From contig NZ_CAKZKO010000031.1 in NCBI RefSeq assembly GCF_937123705.1, forward strand, positions 1-64,000: DNA of 64,000 nucleotides. Reading direction: 5' to 3'. Source of the DNA: an uncultured Paraglaciecola sp. (lineage in GTDB: Bacteria; Pseudomonadota; Gammaproteobacteria; Enterobacterales; Alteromonadaceae). The notes below the pieces were generated by a model. That model had not been told where the DNA came from and did not search any database. It was given only the letters and a program-made list of their open reading frames with translations. Position numbers and translations under genes: made by a program. Below, one piece after another: positions 45,789-54,576 of this stretch (positions are counted from its first letter, which is position 1; every line of letters begins with the position of its first letter).

Positions 45789-47924
45789 ATGAAAACTAGA
45801 ATTACTTATTTACCATTTAAAATGTCAATCGTCACATTCGCAATACTGCTTGCGTCAACCACAATAGTTCAAGCTGAAGAAAAGCTTGTTACTGAAGATA
45901 TTGAAGTAATAACAGTAAAAGGAAGAGCTGCTCAATTCTATTTTGTAGAAGAGTCAACAATGGCAACGAAAACACCAACTGATTACATGGACTTACCACA
46001 ATCAGTTCAGGTATTAAGCAAAGAGCTAATAAGAGATCAAGCAGCACGCCAAACTTCTGACCTTTACCGTTCAATATCGGGTGTTACCCAATTTAGTTAC
46101 TCTGGCATCACCGCTAGAGGATTTAGGCAAGATCAAGTTCGTTATGATGGTGTTCAAGGAGACCCGTATTCAGGTTTTTCTATTCCACAATTATTCAATG
46201 TTGAGCGAGTTGAGGTATTAAAAGGGCCAACAGGCATGCTTTATGGTGCTGGACAGCCTGGAGGCTTGTTAAATTATGTTACCAAAAAGCCTAAATTTTC
46301 TCAGCACGCTGAAATTGCATTATTCACAGGTAACGAAGAGCTTTTTGGTGCTTATGCTGATACGACAAATGCAATAAATGAAGAGGCAACACTGGCCTAT
46401 AGGCTTGGTGGATTTTACCAGAGCAAGAAAGGATTTCGAAATAATACCGATGAAACAAACACATTATTGTCGTCTGGCCTCACTTGGTTGGCTACAGATA
46501 ATGTTGACCTAACTTTTCAGTATGATTTTATCGATCAAGACCTAGATGGACACCGTTTAAGAGGTGTGCCTGTTGATGATAATGGAAATTTTTTAACTGA
46601 TATTAGTTACAGCCCGAATGAAAAAACAGATTTTCAACGTTTAACTGCTGATGTATGGCAAGTTATTGCGAATACACAAATATCTGACAAACTAACAAAT
46701 AGTACAGTGTTACGTACTTTAGATAATGAAAGGACTCAAAACTATCATGAAAATAGAGGGTTAGCTGAAGATGGACGAACAATGACCCGTGAGTTTCGTG
46801 ATCAGTTAAGAGAGAATACTGAATGGAGCATAACCACAGATTTTGTTTATCAAACCACTACTGGTGATGTTGAACATATATTGTTATTTGGTGCTGATTA
46901 CTTTAATAGTGAATCACATTATGAATCTAAACTTGGACGTGGTGCTCCTTCATTAATCCCTGATATTGATATTATTAACCCGGTATACGGTGCCAATCCA
47001 AATGATTATCTACTATTAACACGCCCCGATTCAGACAGCAAAAGTAATCGTCTTGGAATTTATATGCAAGATCAAATACGTTTAAATGAACATTGGTTAG
47101 CTATCGTTGGAGTAAGGTTTGATAAATTTGAAGATAAAAGTGTAACCGATAATTTTACATCATCAGATGATAATTACAGCCCACGTATCGGTGCTATTTA
47201 CCAACCGAATGATGAAATGTCTGTGTTTGCTAATATAACACAAGGCTTTCAACCACAGAGTTTATATAACCAAGCAGAATCTAGCTACGACAATGATGTT
47301 ATTGGAGATTTAAAAGCAGAAACCAGTACTCAACATGAACTTGGTATTAAAAATGAGTGGTTAGACAGTAGTTTACACACCACTTTTACTGCTTATCATA
47401 TCGTGAAAGAAAACGTTACGAGTTGGAACCCCGAAGATACAGGCATCAACGATGGTATTCCGGCTATTGTACAAATCGGTGAAGTCACAAGTGAAGGTAT
47501 TGAAATAGATATTGTTGGGGATTTCACTGAAACTTGGACTGGTACTGTCAATTATGCCTACAACAAAGCTAAGATCACAGGTGGTGCTCCAGACTCTATT
47601 AGTAATTCAGTCGGAGACGAGTTTGTGAATGCACCTGATCATACTTTAGGTATATGGACACGATGGGATTTACCTTCAATAAATTCAGCTTTTGCTCTTG
47701 GTACAGATTATGTAAGTGAACGTATTAGTTTAAGCGGTCAAAAAGTAAAACCTTACACCGTGTGGGATGCCAGTTGGCGCAGCACTATCAATAAATTTGA
47801 AATTCAGCTTAACCTGAAAAATATACTTGATAAAGAATATGCTACGAGTGGGTTTAACAAGCGAAATGGTCATTTTCCTGGTGAACCTCGTAGCATACAG
47901 CTACAAGTGAGTTACGCTATATAG
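45789..47924 (+). CDS. TonB-dependent siderophore receptor
   Basis: About 711 aa outer-membrane receptor. Signal peptide MKTRITYLPFKMSIVTFAIL... cut after VQA; TonB-box-like IEVITVKG next; plug domain with PQSVQVLSKELIRDQ, RGFRQDQVRYDG and VERVEVLKGPTGMLYGAGQP; then a 22-strand-type barrel ending near GEPRSIQLQVSYAI. This is the FhuA/FpvA-like ferric-siderophore class. ATG 45747 is also in frame but gives an overlong signal region; neither start has a strong ribosome binding site. Partner of the PepSY protein 62 nt downstream. Confidence 0.92.
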   Translation: MKTRITYLPFKMSIVTFAILLASTTIVQAEEKLVTEDIEVITVKGRAAQFYFVEESTMATKTPTDYMDLPQSVQVLSKELIRDQAARQTSDLYRSISGVTQFSYSGITARGFRQDQVRYDGVQGDPYSGFSIPQLFNVERVEVLKGPTGMLYGAGQPGGLLNYVTKKPKFSQHAEIALFTGNEELFGAYADTTNAINEEATLAYRLGGFYQSKKGFRNNTDETNTLLSSGLTWLATDNVDLTFQYDFIDQDLDGHRLRGVPVDDNGNFLTDISYSPNEKTDFQRLTADVWQVIANTQISDKLTNSTVLRTLDNERTQNYHENRGLAEDGRTMTREFRDQLRENTEWSITTDFVYQTTTGDVEHILLFGADYFNSESHYESKLGRGAPSLIPDIDIINPVYGANPNDYLLLTRPDSDSKSNRLGIYMQDQIRLNEHWLAIVGVRFDKFEDKSVTDNFTSSDDNYSPRIGAIYQPNDEMSVFANITQGFQPQSLYNQAESSYDNDVIGDLKAETSTQHELGIKNEWLDSSLHTTFTAYHIVKENVTSWNPEDTGINDGIPAIVQIGEVTSEGIEIDIVGDFTETWTGTVNYAYNKAKITGGAPDSISNSVGDEFVNAPDHTLGIWTRWDLPSINSAFALGTDYVSERISLSGQKVKPYTVWDASWRSTINKFEIQLNLKNILDKEYATSGFNKRNGHFPGEPRSIQLQVSYAI

Positions 47925-47986
47925 CTTAAATAGCGGGTATTAAATTTTTATTTCTACCCGCTTTACTTTGTTAACATTTAAATATT

Positions 47987-49192
47987 ATGAATAGAAAATC
48001 ATGGTACAAGTGGCATAGTTTAGCAGGCATTAAACTCTCTATATTAATATGCTTTATTTTATTAACAGGCACATTGGCTGTTATTTCACATGAAATAGAT
48101 TGGTTAATCAATAGTAGTCAAAGAGTTTTACCCTCTGTTTCTTCTTCAAATATTAACTGGTCTCAGGTATACAAATCAGCAAAAAAACAAGACAGTAAAG
48201 CACAGGTAGCAAGTATTAGTGCTCCTATTGATGATTGGTTTGCTGTAGAAGTTATTCGGGTGGATGCTCAAAAACAGCGTTATCGTGAATTTTATCATCC
48301 TGCAACTGGACAGTACCAAGGACAGGGGCGATGGTATAATTGGCAACGTTTTTTTAGAATGTCTCATCGGCATTTAATGATGCCTACAATTTATGGCGTT
48401 ACTATTGTTTGTATTGTTGGCCTTGTCATGTTTTTCTCTCTTATATCTGGTTTTTTTCTAATTCCTCAATGGTGGAAAGGCTTTTTTAGGAAACCAAGAA
48501 CCAATAATAAGAAAACATTTTGGAATGATTGCCATAGACTTTTCGGCTTATGGTCTAGTTGGTTATTATTGACTGTTTGTATAACAGGCATATGGTATCT
48601 AATTGAAGTTTGGGGTGGTAATGCGAGTTTCCCCGAACAAACAATACCGGCGGCTAATAAAGTTGAGCAAGGATTAATTAAAACATCACCAGCTGTTTTT
48701 GAAAAAGTGATAAAAAGTGTTTCTACATACCATGACTTAAATATTAAACGTATTATTCTGCCTACAAAGAAAGAGCAATTAATAATTGTTCAAGGACAAA
48801 ACGATACACTCTTAGTTAGAGATAGAGCTAATAATGTTATCTTTGATGGTACAAATGGTTATTACCTAACACGCCGTATCGCAAATGAACAATCCTTACA
48901 TGTAAGAATATCTGAAGCGGCAGACCCTCTTCATTTTGGTGTTTGGGGCGGTATATACACTAAGATATTCTATTTTATATTTGGTAGCATTTTATGTGCA
49001 TTGGCAATTTCAGGGACTTATCTTTATGGGTTGCGGCATTATAATTCACATCGTGATGAGTTCTATATTGCTCTAAAAGCATGGAAAGCATCATGGCAAG
49101 GAACCGGGTACTGGAAGTGGGTGTCTTTAGTATTAATAGTTGTAATGTTTATTCTAACGTCACTTATTTTTACCAATTCTGTCTTAATATGA
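47987..49192 (+). CDS. PepSY-associated membrane protein (iron uptake/reductase-like)
   Basis: 401 aa inner-membrane protein of the PepSY_TM family. Helices are seen near residues 13-32 (LSILICFILLTGTLAVISHE), 138-160, 190-210, 325-345 and 375-395. The first helix motif WHSLAGIKLSI and the HRLFGLWSSWLLL segment carry conserved histidines, thought to bind haem or assist ferric-siderophore reduction. Such proteins commonly sit next to TonB siderophore receptors, as here. Confidence 0.88.
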   Translation: MNRKSWYKWHSLAGIKLSILICFILLTGTLAVISHEIDWLINSSQRVLPSVSSSNINWSQVYKSAKKQDSKAQVASISAPIDDWFAVEVIRVDAQKQRYREFYHPATGQYQGQGRWYNWQRFFRMSHRHLMMPTIYGVTIVCIVGLVMFFSLISGFFLIPQWWKGFFRKPRTNNKKTFWNDCHRLFGLWSSWLLLTVCITGIWYLIEVWGGNASFPEQTIPAANKVEQGLIKTSPAVFEKVIKSVSTYHDLNIKRIILPTKKEQLIIVQGQNDTLLVRDRANNVIFDGTNGYYLTRRIANEQSLHVRISEAADPLHFGVWGGIYTKIFYFIFGSILCALAISGTYLYGLRHYNSHRDEFYIALKAWKASWQGTGYWKWVSLVLIVVMFILTSLIFTNSVLI

Positions 49193-49617
49193 GATTTAAT
49201 CAGAGGCGCTTTTAAGGCATGAAAGACATATGTGATTAATATTAACGTTCAATATCTGAATCCTAATGACCGCTTTGAGCTTGGGTAAGACCGTCAGCTT
49301 ACTAACCATTTAATGTCCGTTGCTCGCTCTTTGCAGACTTAAACAATCGAAAAATTCCAATGTCAGCTAACTGTTACAAAGCTGTCGCCTAACAACTGTA
49401 ATCTGAACGACTGCTCTTGGCACATTAGAGCCAGTCAACGGGAGTTTACCAACTCAATAATGGCTCTCTTTTTGAACCGCTTTTCCTTGGTTGACTCGGA
49501 GTTCTCTGTGGTTCAATTTCTTATAACTTTTATTGACACTTACTAAAAGTAGCGTGTTTCTGGCTAAAGGAGTGCCAGAATGATGGGGGTTGGTAAAACG
49601 AACTCAGCCATTCAACT
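49193..49617. other. 425-bp gap: repeat fragments and terminator-like hairpin
   Basis: No gene seen. CTGTTACAAAGCT near 49369 and TTCTCTGTGGTTCAA near 49502 recur at about 40097 and 11049. AGAGCCA (49427-49433) and TGGCTCT (49461-49467), with an inner GAGTT/AACTC stem, are followed by CTTTTT and may terminate transcription from the left. Confidence 0.5.
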
Positions 49618-50442
49618 CTATTGATTAAAAACCTTTGGATACAGTTCACGTGCCGGTTGGCTTTCATATTGATTTAATAAATCGCTGAATATTGTGTCAT
49701 TTAATATATTGTCTAGAGATCGAATGATGTCTGTTAGCTTGTGGTCATTTTTACGACAGCAGTCTTGATAGTATGTAATCAAGTGGGTCAAAGTTGTATG
49801 GTGTTTAAGCGTTAATAATTTATCTGCTTCAACAAAAAAATAAGCCCCACCCCAATAAGCCGCAGGGTATTGCTTGTTGTCCATTAGCCTTTTAGCAATA
49901 GACGCGGCAGTTAAATTACTATTAAACCAACGAAGGTGTGGTGCTATTTTGTGTTGGTAATTTTCTTCTAGTGTTCCTTTTAATACACCGGATTTTGCCA
50001 TGATTTGATATTGCATGTAGCTGGCAAAACCTTCAGATAACCAACGATACTTTGGCCCTAAATAGGGCAGAGCCATATGGGCTAGTTCATGATATATAGT
50101 CCAGTCATTCACAAATTTTGTCAGGCCAAATCGCGTATCCACGTGAAAATGTATGCTGCCTTTGCCGTTTCGTTGAGTGTACGCCCAAGGTACAGGTTGA
50201 TTGGATTTTTTTGGGTAGATGTGTAATTCAAGGGGGGTTGGGTAAATGCCTAAGGTAGCGCGTGTCGCATTTACTCCTTGTGTTAGCCAGCTTTCTAACA
50301 TCTTGGCTTGATTGTTTTTGAAGCTAGATAACCCATGGACTCTAAATTGATCTTCTGTCACAGCCTTCGCGTGAATCGAGAGCGTCACTAACAAGATACT
50401 GATCGTGAGTTTGATGTAGTTATTTTGCATTGATTGTGTCAT
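49618..50442 (-). CDS. Secreted HExxH metallopeptidase-like protein
   Basis: 274 aa with a signal peptide (LTISILLVTLSIHAKA). The zinc-binding motif HELAH is followed 18 residues later by the glutamate in WLSEGFASYMQ, the gluzincin arrangement. The region resembles small M1/M4-like exported peptidases; no closer family is recognised. ATG 50442 directly follows the stop of a 48-codon ORF (TAGATG), so translation is likely coupled. ATG 50430 is an alternative. Confidence 0.8.
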   Translation of the reverse strand: MTQSMQNNYIKLTISILLVTLSIHAKAVTEDQFRVHGLSSFKNNQAKMLESWLTQGVNATRATLGIYPTPLELHIYPKKSNQPVPWAYTQRNGKGSIHFHVDTRFGLTKFVNDWTIYHELAHMALPYLGPKYRWLSEGFASYMQYQIMAKSGVLKGTLEENYQHKIAPHLRWFNSNLTAASIAKRLMDNKQYPAAYWGGAYFFVEADKLLTLKHHTTLTHLITYYQDCCRKNDHKLTDIIRSLDNILNDTIFSDLLNQYESQPARELYPKVFNQ

Positions 50443-50589
50443 CTATGTGTTACAGACATAAAGTATCTTGAAATAGTCAATTGCTATTGTAGCAATTTGC
50501 ATGGCAAGCGCTGCGCCATATCTATTGTCTTCGTTTCGCACTAAGCCAGTTGTCGTTTGAATATTGTAGAGGAAACGTTGAATAATCAT
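50443..50589 (-). CDS. 48-aa small ORF coupled to the metallopeptidase
   Basis: MIIQRFLYNIQTTTGLVRNE and on to YFKILYVCNT. ATG 50589 is preceded by TGAGGAAAAGC, a good ribosome binding site. Its TAG stop abuts the next ATG (TAGATG). I know no family. The middle (YGAALAMQIATIAIDYF) is an amphipathic helix candidate. It may be a leader peptide controlling the downstream gene or a small protein in its own right. Confidence 0.55.
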   Translation of the reverse strand: MIIQRFLYNIQTTTGLVRNEDNRYGAALAMQIATIAIDYFKILYVCNT

Positions 50590-50720
50590 GCTTTTCCTCA
50601 ATGAGCCAGACAAACACAGGCCAGACATTGTAAAGACCGGCAGACGTTAAATTCTATTGCTTGTGTTTTGTAAATCTGCCCACATTTTATTTTTATGAAA
50701 GTTAAACATGTCAGTAATAT

Positions 50721-51176
50721 ATGAATACAAGGTTAGGCAAATGTTTAGCCGTGTTTTTTGCCGCCTGCTTTTTGGCGATACAATTTAATGCTGTCGCTGA
50801 CGTTAATACTGAACATAATAGTAAACAAATTTTTCATGTCGAAGAAGTCGATACAAGTGCAATAAATAAGGGTATTGATATTAGTGTAATCGCTGCGCAA
50901 CAATCTTCATCAAAGCAACATTATTTATCCCAACAGAAAACAAAACGTCAGCAACAACGTCAGTTTCTTACAGGCATTGAGCGGCATGTAGAACATGCGT
51001 TTCGACAAGTTATGTTCGGATCTCAATCTGCTATTCGTCAAGATTACCAAGACAGGTTATTTACTACATTCAATTATCGACAGTTACTTGCACTGTCTTT
51101 TAACGTCAATCCTATTTTAATCCCAACCATTAGACAGGTTCACATCGATGAATCTGACTCAAACCTCCTTAGTTAA
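50721..51176 (+). CDS. Hypothetical exported protein
   Basis: 151 aa. A signal peptide (CLAVFFAACFLAIQFNAVA, cut before DVNTE) predicts export. The mature part is Gln/Ser/His-rich (VIAAQQSSSKQHYLSQQKTK), then helical (FLTGIERHVEHAFRQVMFGS). Not recognised. It is divergent from the 48-aa ORF and followed by two more small genes on the same strand. Confidence 0.65.
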   Translation: MNTRLGKCLAVFFAACFLAIQFNAVADVNTEHNSKQIFHVEEVDTSAINKGIDISVIAAQQSSSKQHYLSQQKTKRQQQRQFLTGIERHVEHAFRQVMFGSQSAIRQDYQDRLFTTFNYRQLLALSFNVNPILIPTIRQVHIDESDSNLLS

Positions 51177-51259
51177 TCATAACTAGTGGGCAATTGTTTA
51201 TTGCCTGATAAATTTTCTGATTTGCGGAATGTCCGCTGACTAATTTGTTGAGAGATATA

Positions 51260-51520
51260 ATGGATACTTTAATTATTTTCTTGCATGTATTGAAGCCTTG
51301 GTTGAGCTTTGTTGCCTTTATTTACTTTTGTGTAAAAATGACAGGCTGGGCTAAAAATAGAAAGGCGGGAGCCATTGCCTTTGGTTTGTTTTTCCAAATG
51401 ATCCTGCCTGACCCTTGCGCGCAAACTACCATGGAAGCAGTGGTAGAACGCAAACAAAAAGTTAAAAAACAACAAAGTGGAGATAAACAACCTAAAGATG
51501 AAAATGAACAAAACGGTTAA
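51260..51520 (+). CDS. Small membrane protein with charged tail
   Basis: 86 aa. One or two N-terminal hydrophobic segments (TLIIFLHVLKPWLSFVAFIY, then AIAFGLFFQMILP) and a highly charged C-terminal tail (KQKVKKQQSGDKQPKDENEQ). I use ATG 51260 behind GAGA; a TTG at 51245 is in frame. The 3' end overlaps the next gene by 23 nt, so the two are probably translated as a unit. Function unknown. Confidence 0.65.
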   Translation: MDTLIIFLHVLKPWLSFVAFIYFCVKMTGWAKNRKAGAIAFGLFFQMILPDPCAQTTMEAVVERKQKVKKQQSGDKQPKDENEQNG

Positions 51521-51851
51521 AAAATTAGACAATAATGTGGTCAAGGCACTAACGGTTGTTTGCGAGATGGCTAAGCAAGAGATAGTGGGTTTCCAGTGGT
51601 TAACCCACTCAGCCGATTATGCTAATTTTCCTGCCAGTTTAATGGTGACTTGTGTATTTGATACCGATGCGTCACTAAAGCAGCTGTTAATCTCGAAACA
51701 AGACGTTGTGCTACGCAATCACATCCAAAGGCAACTTTTAAAAGCGGGTATTTTGCTTAAAGGTAATAGACGCCATGTGTTTTTTGACAGCGAACAAGCT
51801 TGTCAGCTGGCACATAATGGTGACTGGAAGCGCAGGTTAGCGGCTAACTAA
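51498..51851 (+). CDS. Conserved hypothetical protein (labelled Fis-family in relatives)
   Basis: 117 aa. FQWLTHSADYANFPASLMVT, CVFDTDASLKQ and HVFFDSEQACQLAHNGDWKRRL match a conserved protein of Shewanella and Alteromonas that databases often call a Fis-family regulator. I see no convincing C-terminal Fis helix-turn-helix, so that name may be wrong. ATG 51498 or 51504 are both possible. Overlaps the upstream small membrane gene. Confidence 0.75.
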   Translation: MKMNKTVKKLDNNVVKALTVVCEMAKQEIVGFQWLTHSADYANFPASLMVTCVFDTDASLKQLLISKQDVVLRNHIQRQLLKAGILLKGNRRHVFFDSEQACQLAHNGDWKRRLAAN

Positions 51852-51885
51852 GCCGCTATGAAATACAATCTGATAAATTAATGAT

Positions 51886-52440
51886 TCAACAGCCAGTTGT
51901 AATATAGTCGATAGTAGGGAGGTCACCAGCATTGCTGGCCGGGTTGTATATCAAGTAACAATTTGTGGCGACTATAGGTACTTGATTTATGTATTCGCCA
52001 GATGTCCAAGTAAAAGACGCCATAGTGACATAAAAGATGGTTTCATTATTATTGGTTGACCATATCCATTCTGATGCAAAGCTGTCGCTCATGGCTTTTG
52101 AAATACCATTGCCACGAGAGCCTGATGGATAGCCATATCTTGTATCAATGTCAGGCGTACCATCCCCGTTTAGGTCTACCTCTCCTTCTTCCTCATTTAA
52201 TTGTCCTTGAATTGCTGATTTGGCATAAACTAACTGGCTTGCAGATTTGATGGAACTGCCCATAGATTTCAAAACAGAAAGGTTTGCTTCACCGCTTAAA
52301 TCAATAAACCGTGGGGCGGCGACTGCCGCTAAGATCCCGATGATAACAATGACAATGATTAACTCTATGAGTGTGAAACCGTTTTGTGCCGCGTCGTTTT
52401 GTCTATCTAACTTGAAAGTATGTGTTTTATTCATTTTCAT
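51886..52440 (-). CDS. Type IV pilin-like protein, MSHA class
   Basis: 184 aa. The prepilin motif is NGFTLIELIIVIVIIGILAA with cleavage after G21 and the conserved glutamate at +5. The C-terminal part contains DLNGDGTPDIDTRYGYPSGS, a calcium-binding-like loop seen in MSHA-type pilins, and two cysteines (TNCYLIY, TTGC) that could form a disulphide loop. No other pilus gene is nearby, so it is an orphan pilin and depends on assembly genes elsewhere. Confidence 0.88.
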   Translation of the reverse strand: MKMNKTHTFKLDRQNDAAQNGFTLIELIIVIVIIGILAAVAAPRFIDLSGEANLSVLKSMGSSIKSASQLVYAKSAIQGQLNEEEGEVDLNGDGTPDIDTRYGYPSGSRGNGISKAMSDSFASEWIWSTNNNETIFYVTMASFTWTSGEYINQVPIVATNCYLIYNPASNAGDLPTIDYITTGC

Positions 52441-52526
52441 TCTTTTTTAAATTTCCCTTTTTATATTAAAAAAATCAACAAAATTAATACGTTATATGGT
52501 TTGAAAGGTCACAGTATACGGGACTA

Positions 52527-52742
52527 TTAATCGCTTTGTAAAAGCGGTGCTAACATGGTTTCTAACCCATTAACTTTTATTTCGTGGATCAGAGCCAGTT
52601 GCTGGCCTAATTTTCCTTCAGGAAAACCTTGGTTATTAAACCAAACCAAATAGGGCTCGGGCAAGTGCAATAGCTTGCGGCCAGCATATTTACCAAAGGG
52701 CATGGTTTGGTTAATGGCCTCTAGCAGCAATTGATTATCCAT
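52527..52742 (-). CDS. DUF3820 family protein
   Basis: 71 aa. The family core MPFGKYAGRKLLHLPEPYLVWF and the FPEGKLGQQLALIHEIKVNG segment are clear. Function is not known; some members are labelled putative quorum-sensing-regulated factors. Its ATG overlaps the stop of the ABC exporter gene by 8 nt, so it is the last gene of that operon. Confidence 0.9.
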   Translation of the reverse strand: MDNQLLLEAINQTMPFGKYAGRKLLHLPEPYLVWFNNQGFPEGKLGQQLALIHEIKVNGLETMLAPLLQSD

Positions 52743-54537
52743 TGTGCACCTCTTGGGATTGATGATTTTGTTGAGTATCCCACAGTTTTTTATAGGCGCC
52801 GTTTAGGTCGAGCAGTAGCTTATGGCTACCTTGTTCAACTATGCGCCCATTGCCCATCACTACAATTTTATCAGCATCCACAATAGTCGATAAGCGATGG
52901 GCAATCACTAGGCTAGTGTGACCTTGAGATATTTCTTTTAGCGCGCTTAAAATGGCTTGTTCTGATTGGCTATCGAGGGATGATGTGGCCTCGTCGAAGA
53001 CTAAAATAGGCGGACGTTTTAGTATGGTTCTGGCAATGGCGACTCTTTGTTTTTCGCCTCCCGAGAGTTTAAGGCCACGCTCGCCCACAGTGGTTTTTTC
53101 AGCCTTGGGAAGTGAAGAGATAAAAGTGCGCAGGTGAGCTAAATCGATAGCTTGTTGCACTTCGGCATCGGTTGCATCGGGGCGGCCATAGCGAATATTC
53201 TCTAAAATAGTATCGTTAAACAGCACTGTATCTTGGGGCACTATGCCAATAGCTTTGCGTAGTGAGTGTTGATTCACTTGACTAATATCTTGGCCGTCTA
53301 TGTGAATTTGACCTTGTGTTGAGTCGTAAAATCTAAATAATAATTTCACTAAGGTGGACTTGCCCGAGCCACTTTCGCCTACCACTGCTACTTTTTGCCC
53401 GGGTAATATGTCAAAGCTAACGTCATGCAAAATAGTGCGATCGGGGCGATAACCAAATTGCACCTGATTAAAGGTGATTTTTCCTTGGTTAATAATCAAA
53501 TCTTTGGCGCTTTCATCTACAGGTACGCTGGGGCGTTTATCTAAAAGATCAAAGAGGTTTTCGATATTGGCTAAGGAGCCGCGTATTTCTCGGTACACAA
53601 AACCTAAGAAATTTAAGGGCATAAATATTTGCATAGTAAAGGCGTTAATCAATACAAAGTCGCCTATGGTCATGGTGCCGTGGGCTACGTTATAAGCAGC
53701 CAAAGCCATCATGCTGGTCATTGCAATGGCAATAATGGATGCTTGTCCGCCATTTAAGGCAAATAGCGATAAACGATTTTTGCGTCTTGCCGATTCCCAA
53801 CTGGCTAAGTCGCTGTCGTACCTGTTGGCTTCGTAGCTTTCGTTGTTAAAGTATTTAACGGTTTCGTAATTTAATAGGCTGTCGATGGCCCGAGAGCTGC
53901 TGCTTGAATCGGCTTGATTCACTTCCCGTACGTACTTAGTGCGCCAGTCGGTGGCTCTGACTGAAAAGCTCACATAAGTCACCACAGAGACTAAAATGAT
54001 AAGCGCAAAACTTACCCCATAATTGTAAAACAATACCCCAACAACTACGGTTATTTCAAATAGGGTAGGGCCAATATTAAACACTAAAAAGCGCATTAAG
54101 AAACTGATACCGCTAGTGCCGCGCTCTATGTCTCGGGATAAACCACCGGTTTGCCGGTTGAGATGAAAGTCCAAGTCCAAATTATGTAAATGCTGAAATA
54201 CTTGTAATCCTAAGCGGCGCATAGCCCGTTCGGTAACGCGTCCAAACAGGGTGTCCCGTATCTCGCCAAACAACACATTGGCTAAACGCAACAGGCCATA
54301 AGCAGCGACTAGGCCAAATGGCACGATTAGCAAGGTGTTGTTTGTGTCTTGATTAAGCGTATCCACAGTATGTTTAAGCACAAAAGGTAAGTAGATGCTG
54401 GCGGTTTTGGCGGCAATTAAGCACAGTAAAGCGAGGGCTACTCTGACTTTGAATTCCGTTAAATAGGGCCAAAGTTTATAAAATATACGCCAGTTTATAG
54501 GCGTGTCATCAAGGATTGGGTGACGATTAGAGCGCAT
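52735..54537 (-). CDS. Atm1-type ABC exporter (fused permease/ATPase)
   Basis: 600 aa half-transporter. The N-terminal membrane domain with six helices (about residues 30-320) is followed by an ATPase domain with Walker A GESGSGKST, signature LSGGEKQRVAIARTIL and Walker B ILVFDEATSSLD, then the H-loop IAHRLSTI. The sequence IYLPFVLKHTVDTLN near the N-terminus and the overall layout are those of bacterial Atm1/HMT1 relatives that export glutathione conjugates or sulfur compounds. Ends 8 nt inside the DUF3820 gene; follows the diguanylate cyclase by 39 nt. Confidence 0.9.
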   Translation of the reverse strand: MRSNRHPILDDTPINWRIFYKLWPYLTEFKVRVALALLCLIAAKTASIYLPFVLKHTVDTLNQDTNNTLLIVPFGLVAAYGLLRLANVLFGEIRDTLFGRVTERAMRRLGLQVFQHLHNLDLDFHLNRQTGGLSRDIERGTSGISFLMRFLVFNIGPTLFEITVVVGVLFYNYGVSFALIILVSVVTYVSFSVRATDWRTKYVREVNQADSSSSSRAIDSLLNYETVKYFNNESYEANRYDSDLASWESARRKNRLSLFALNGGQASIIAIAMTSMMALAAYNVAHGTMTIGDFVLINAFTMQIFMPLNFLGFVYREIRGSLANIENLFDLLDKRPSVPVDESAKDLIINQGKITFNQVQFGYRPDRTILHDVSFDILPGQKVAVVGESGSGKSTLVKLLFRFYDSTQGQIHIDGQDISQVNQHSLRKAIGIVPQDTVLFNDTILENIRYGRPDATDAEVQQAIDLAHLRTFISSLPKAEKTTVGERGLKLSGGEKQRVAIARTILKRPPILVFDEATSSLDSQSEQAILSALKEISQGHTSLVIAHRLSTIVDADKIVVMGNGRIVEQGSHKLLLDLNGAYKKLWDTQQNHQSQEVHNG

Positions 54538-54576
54538 AAGTTAAGAGCTTTACCTTAGGAGTGACGGCTGATTAGG

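Noticed and set aside
49380..49420. GCCTAACAAC string as an attC remnant
   Set aside because: No matching GTTRRRY partner or stem was found nearby, so it is not supported as a recombination site.
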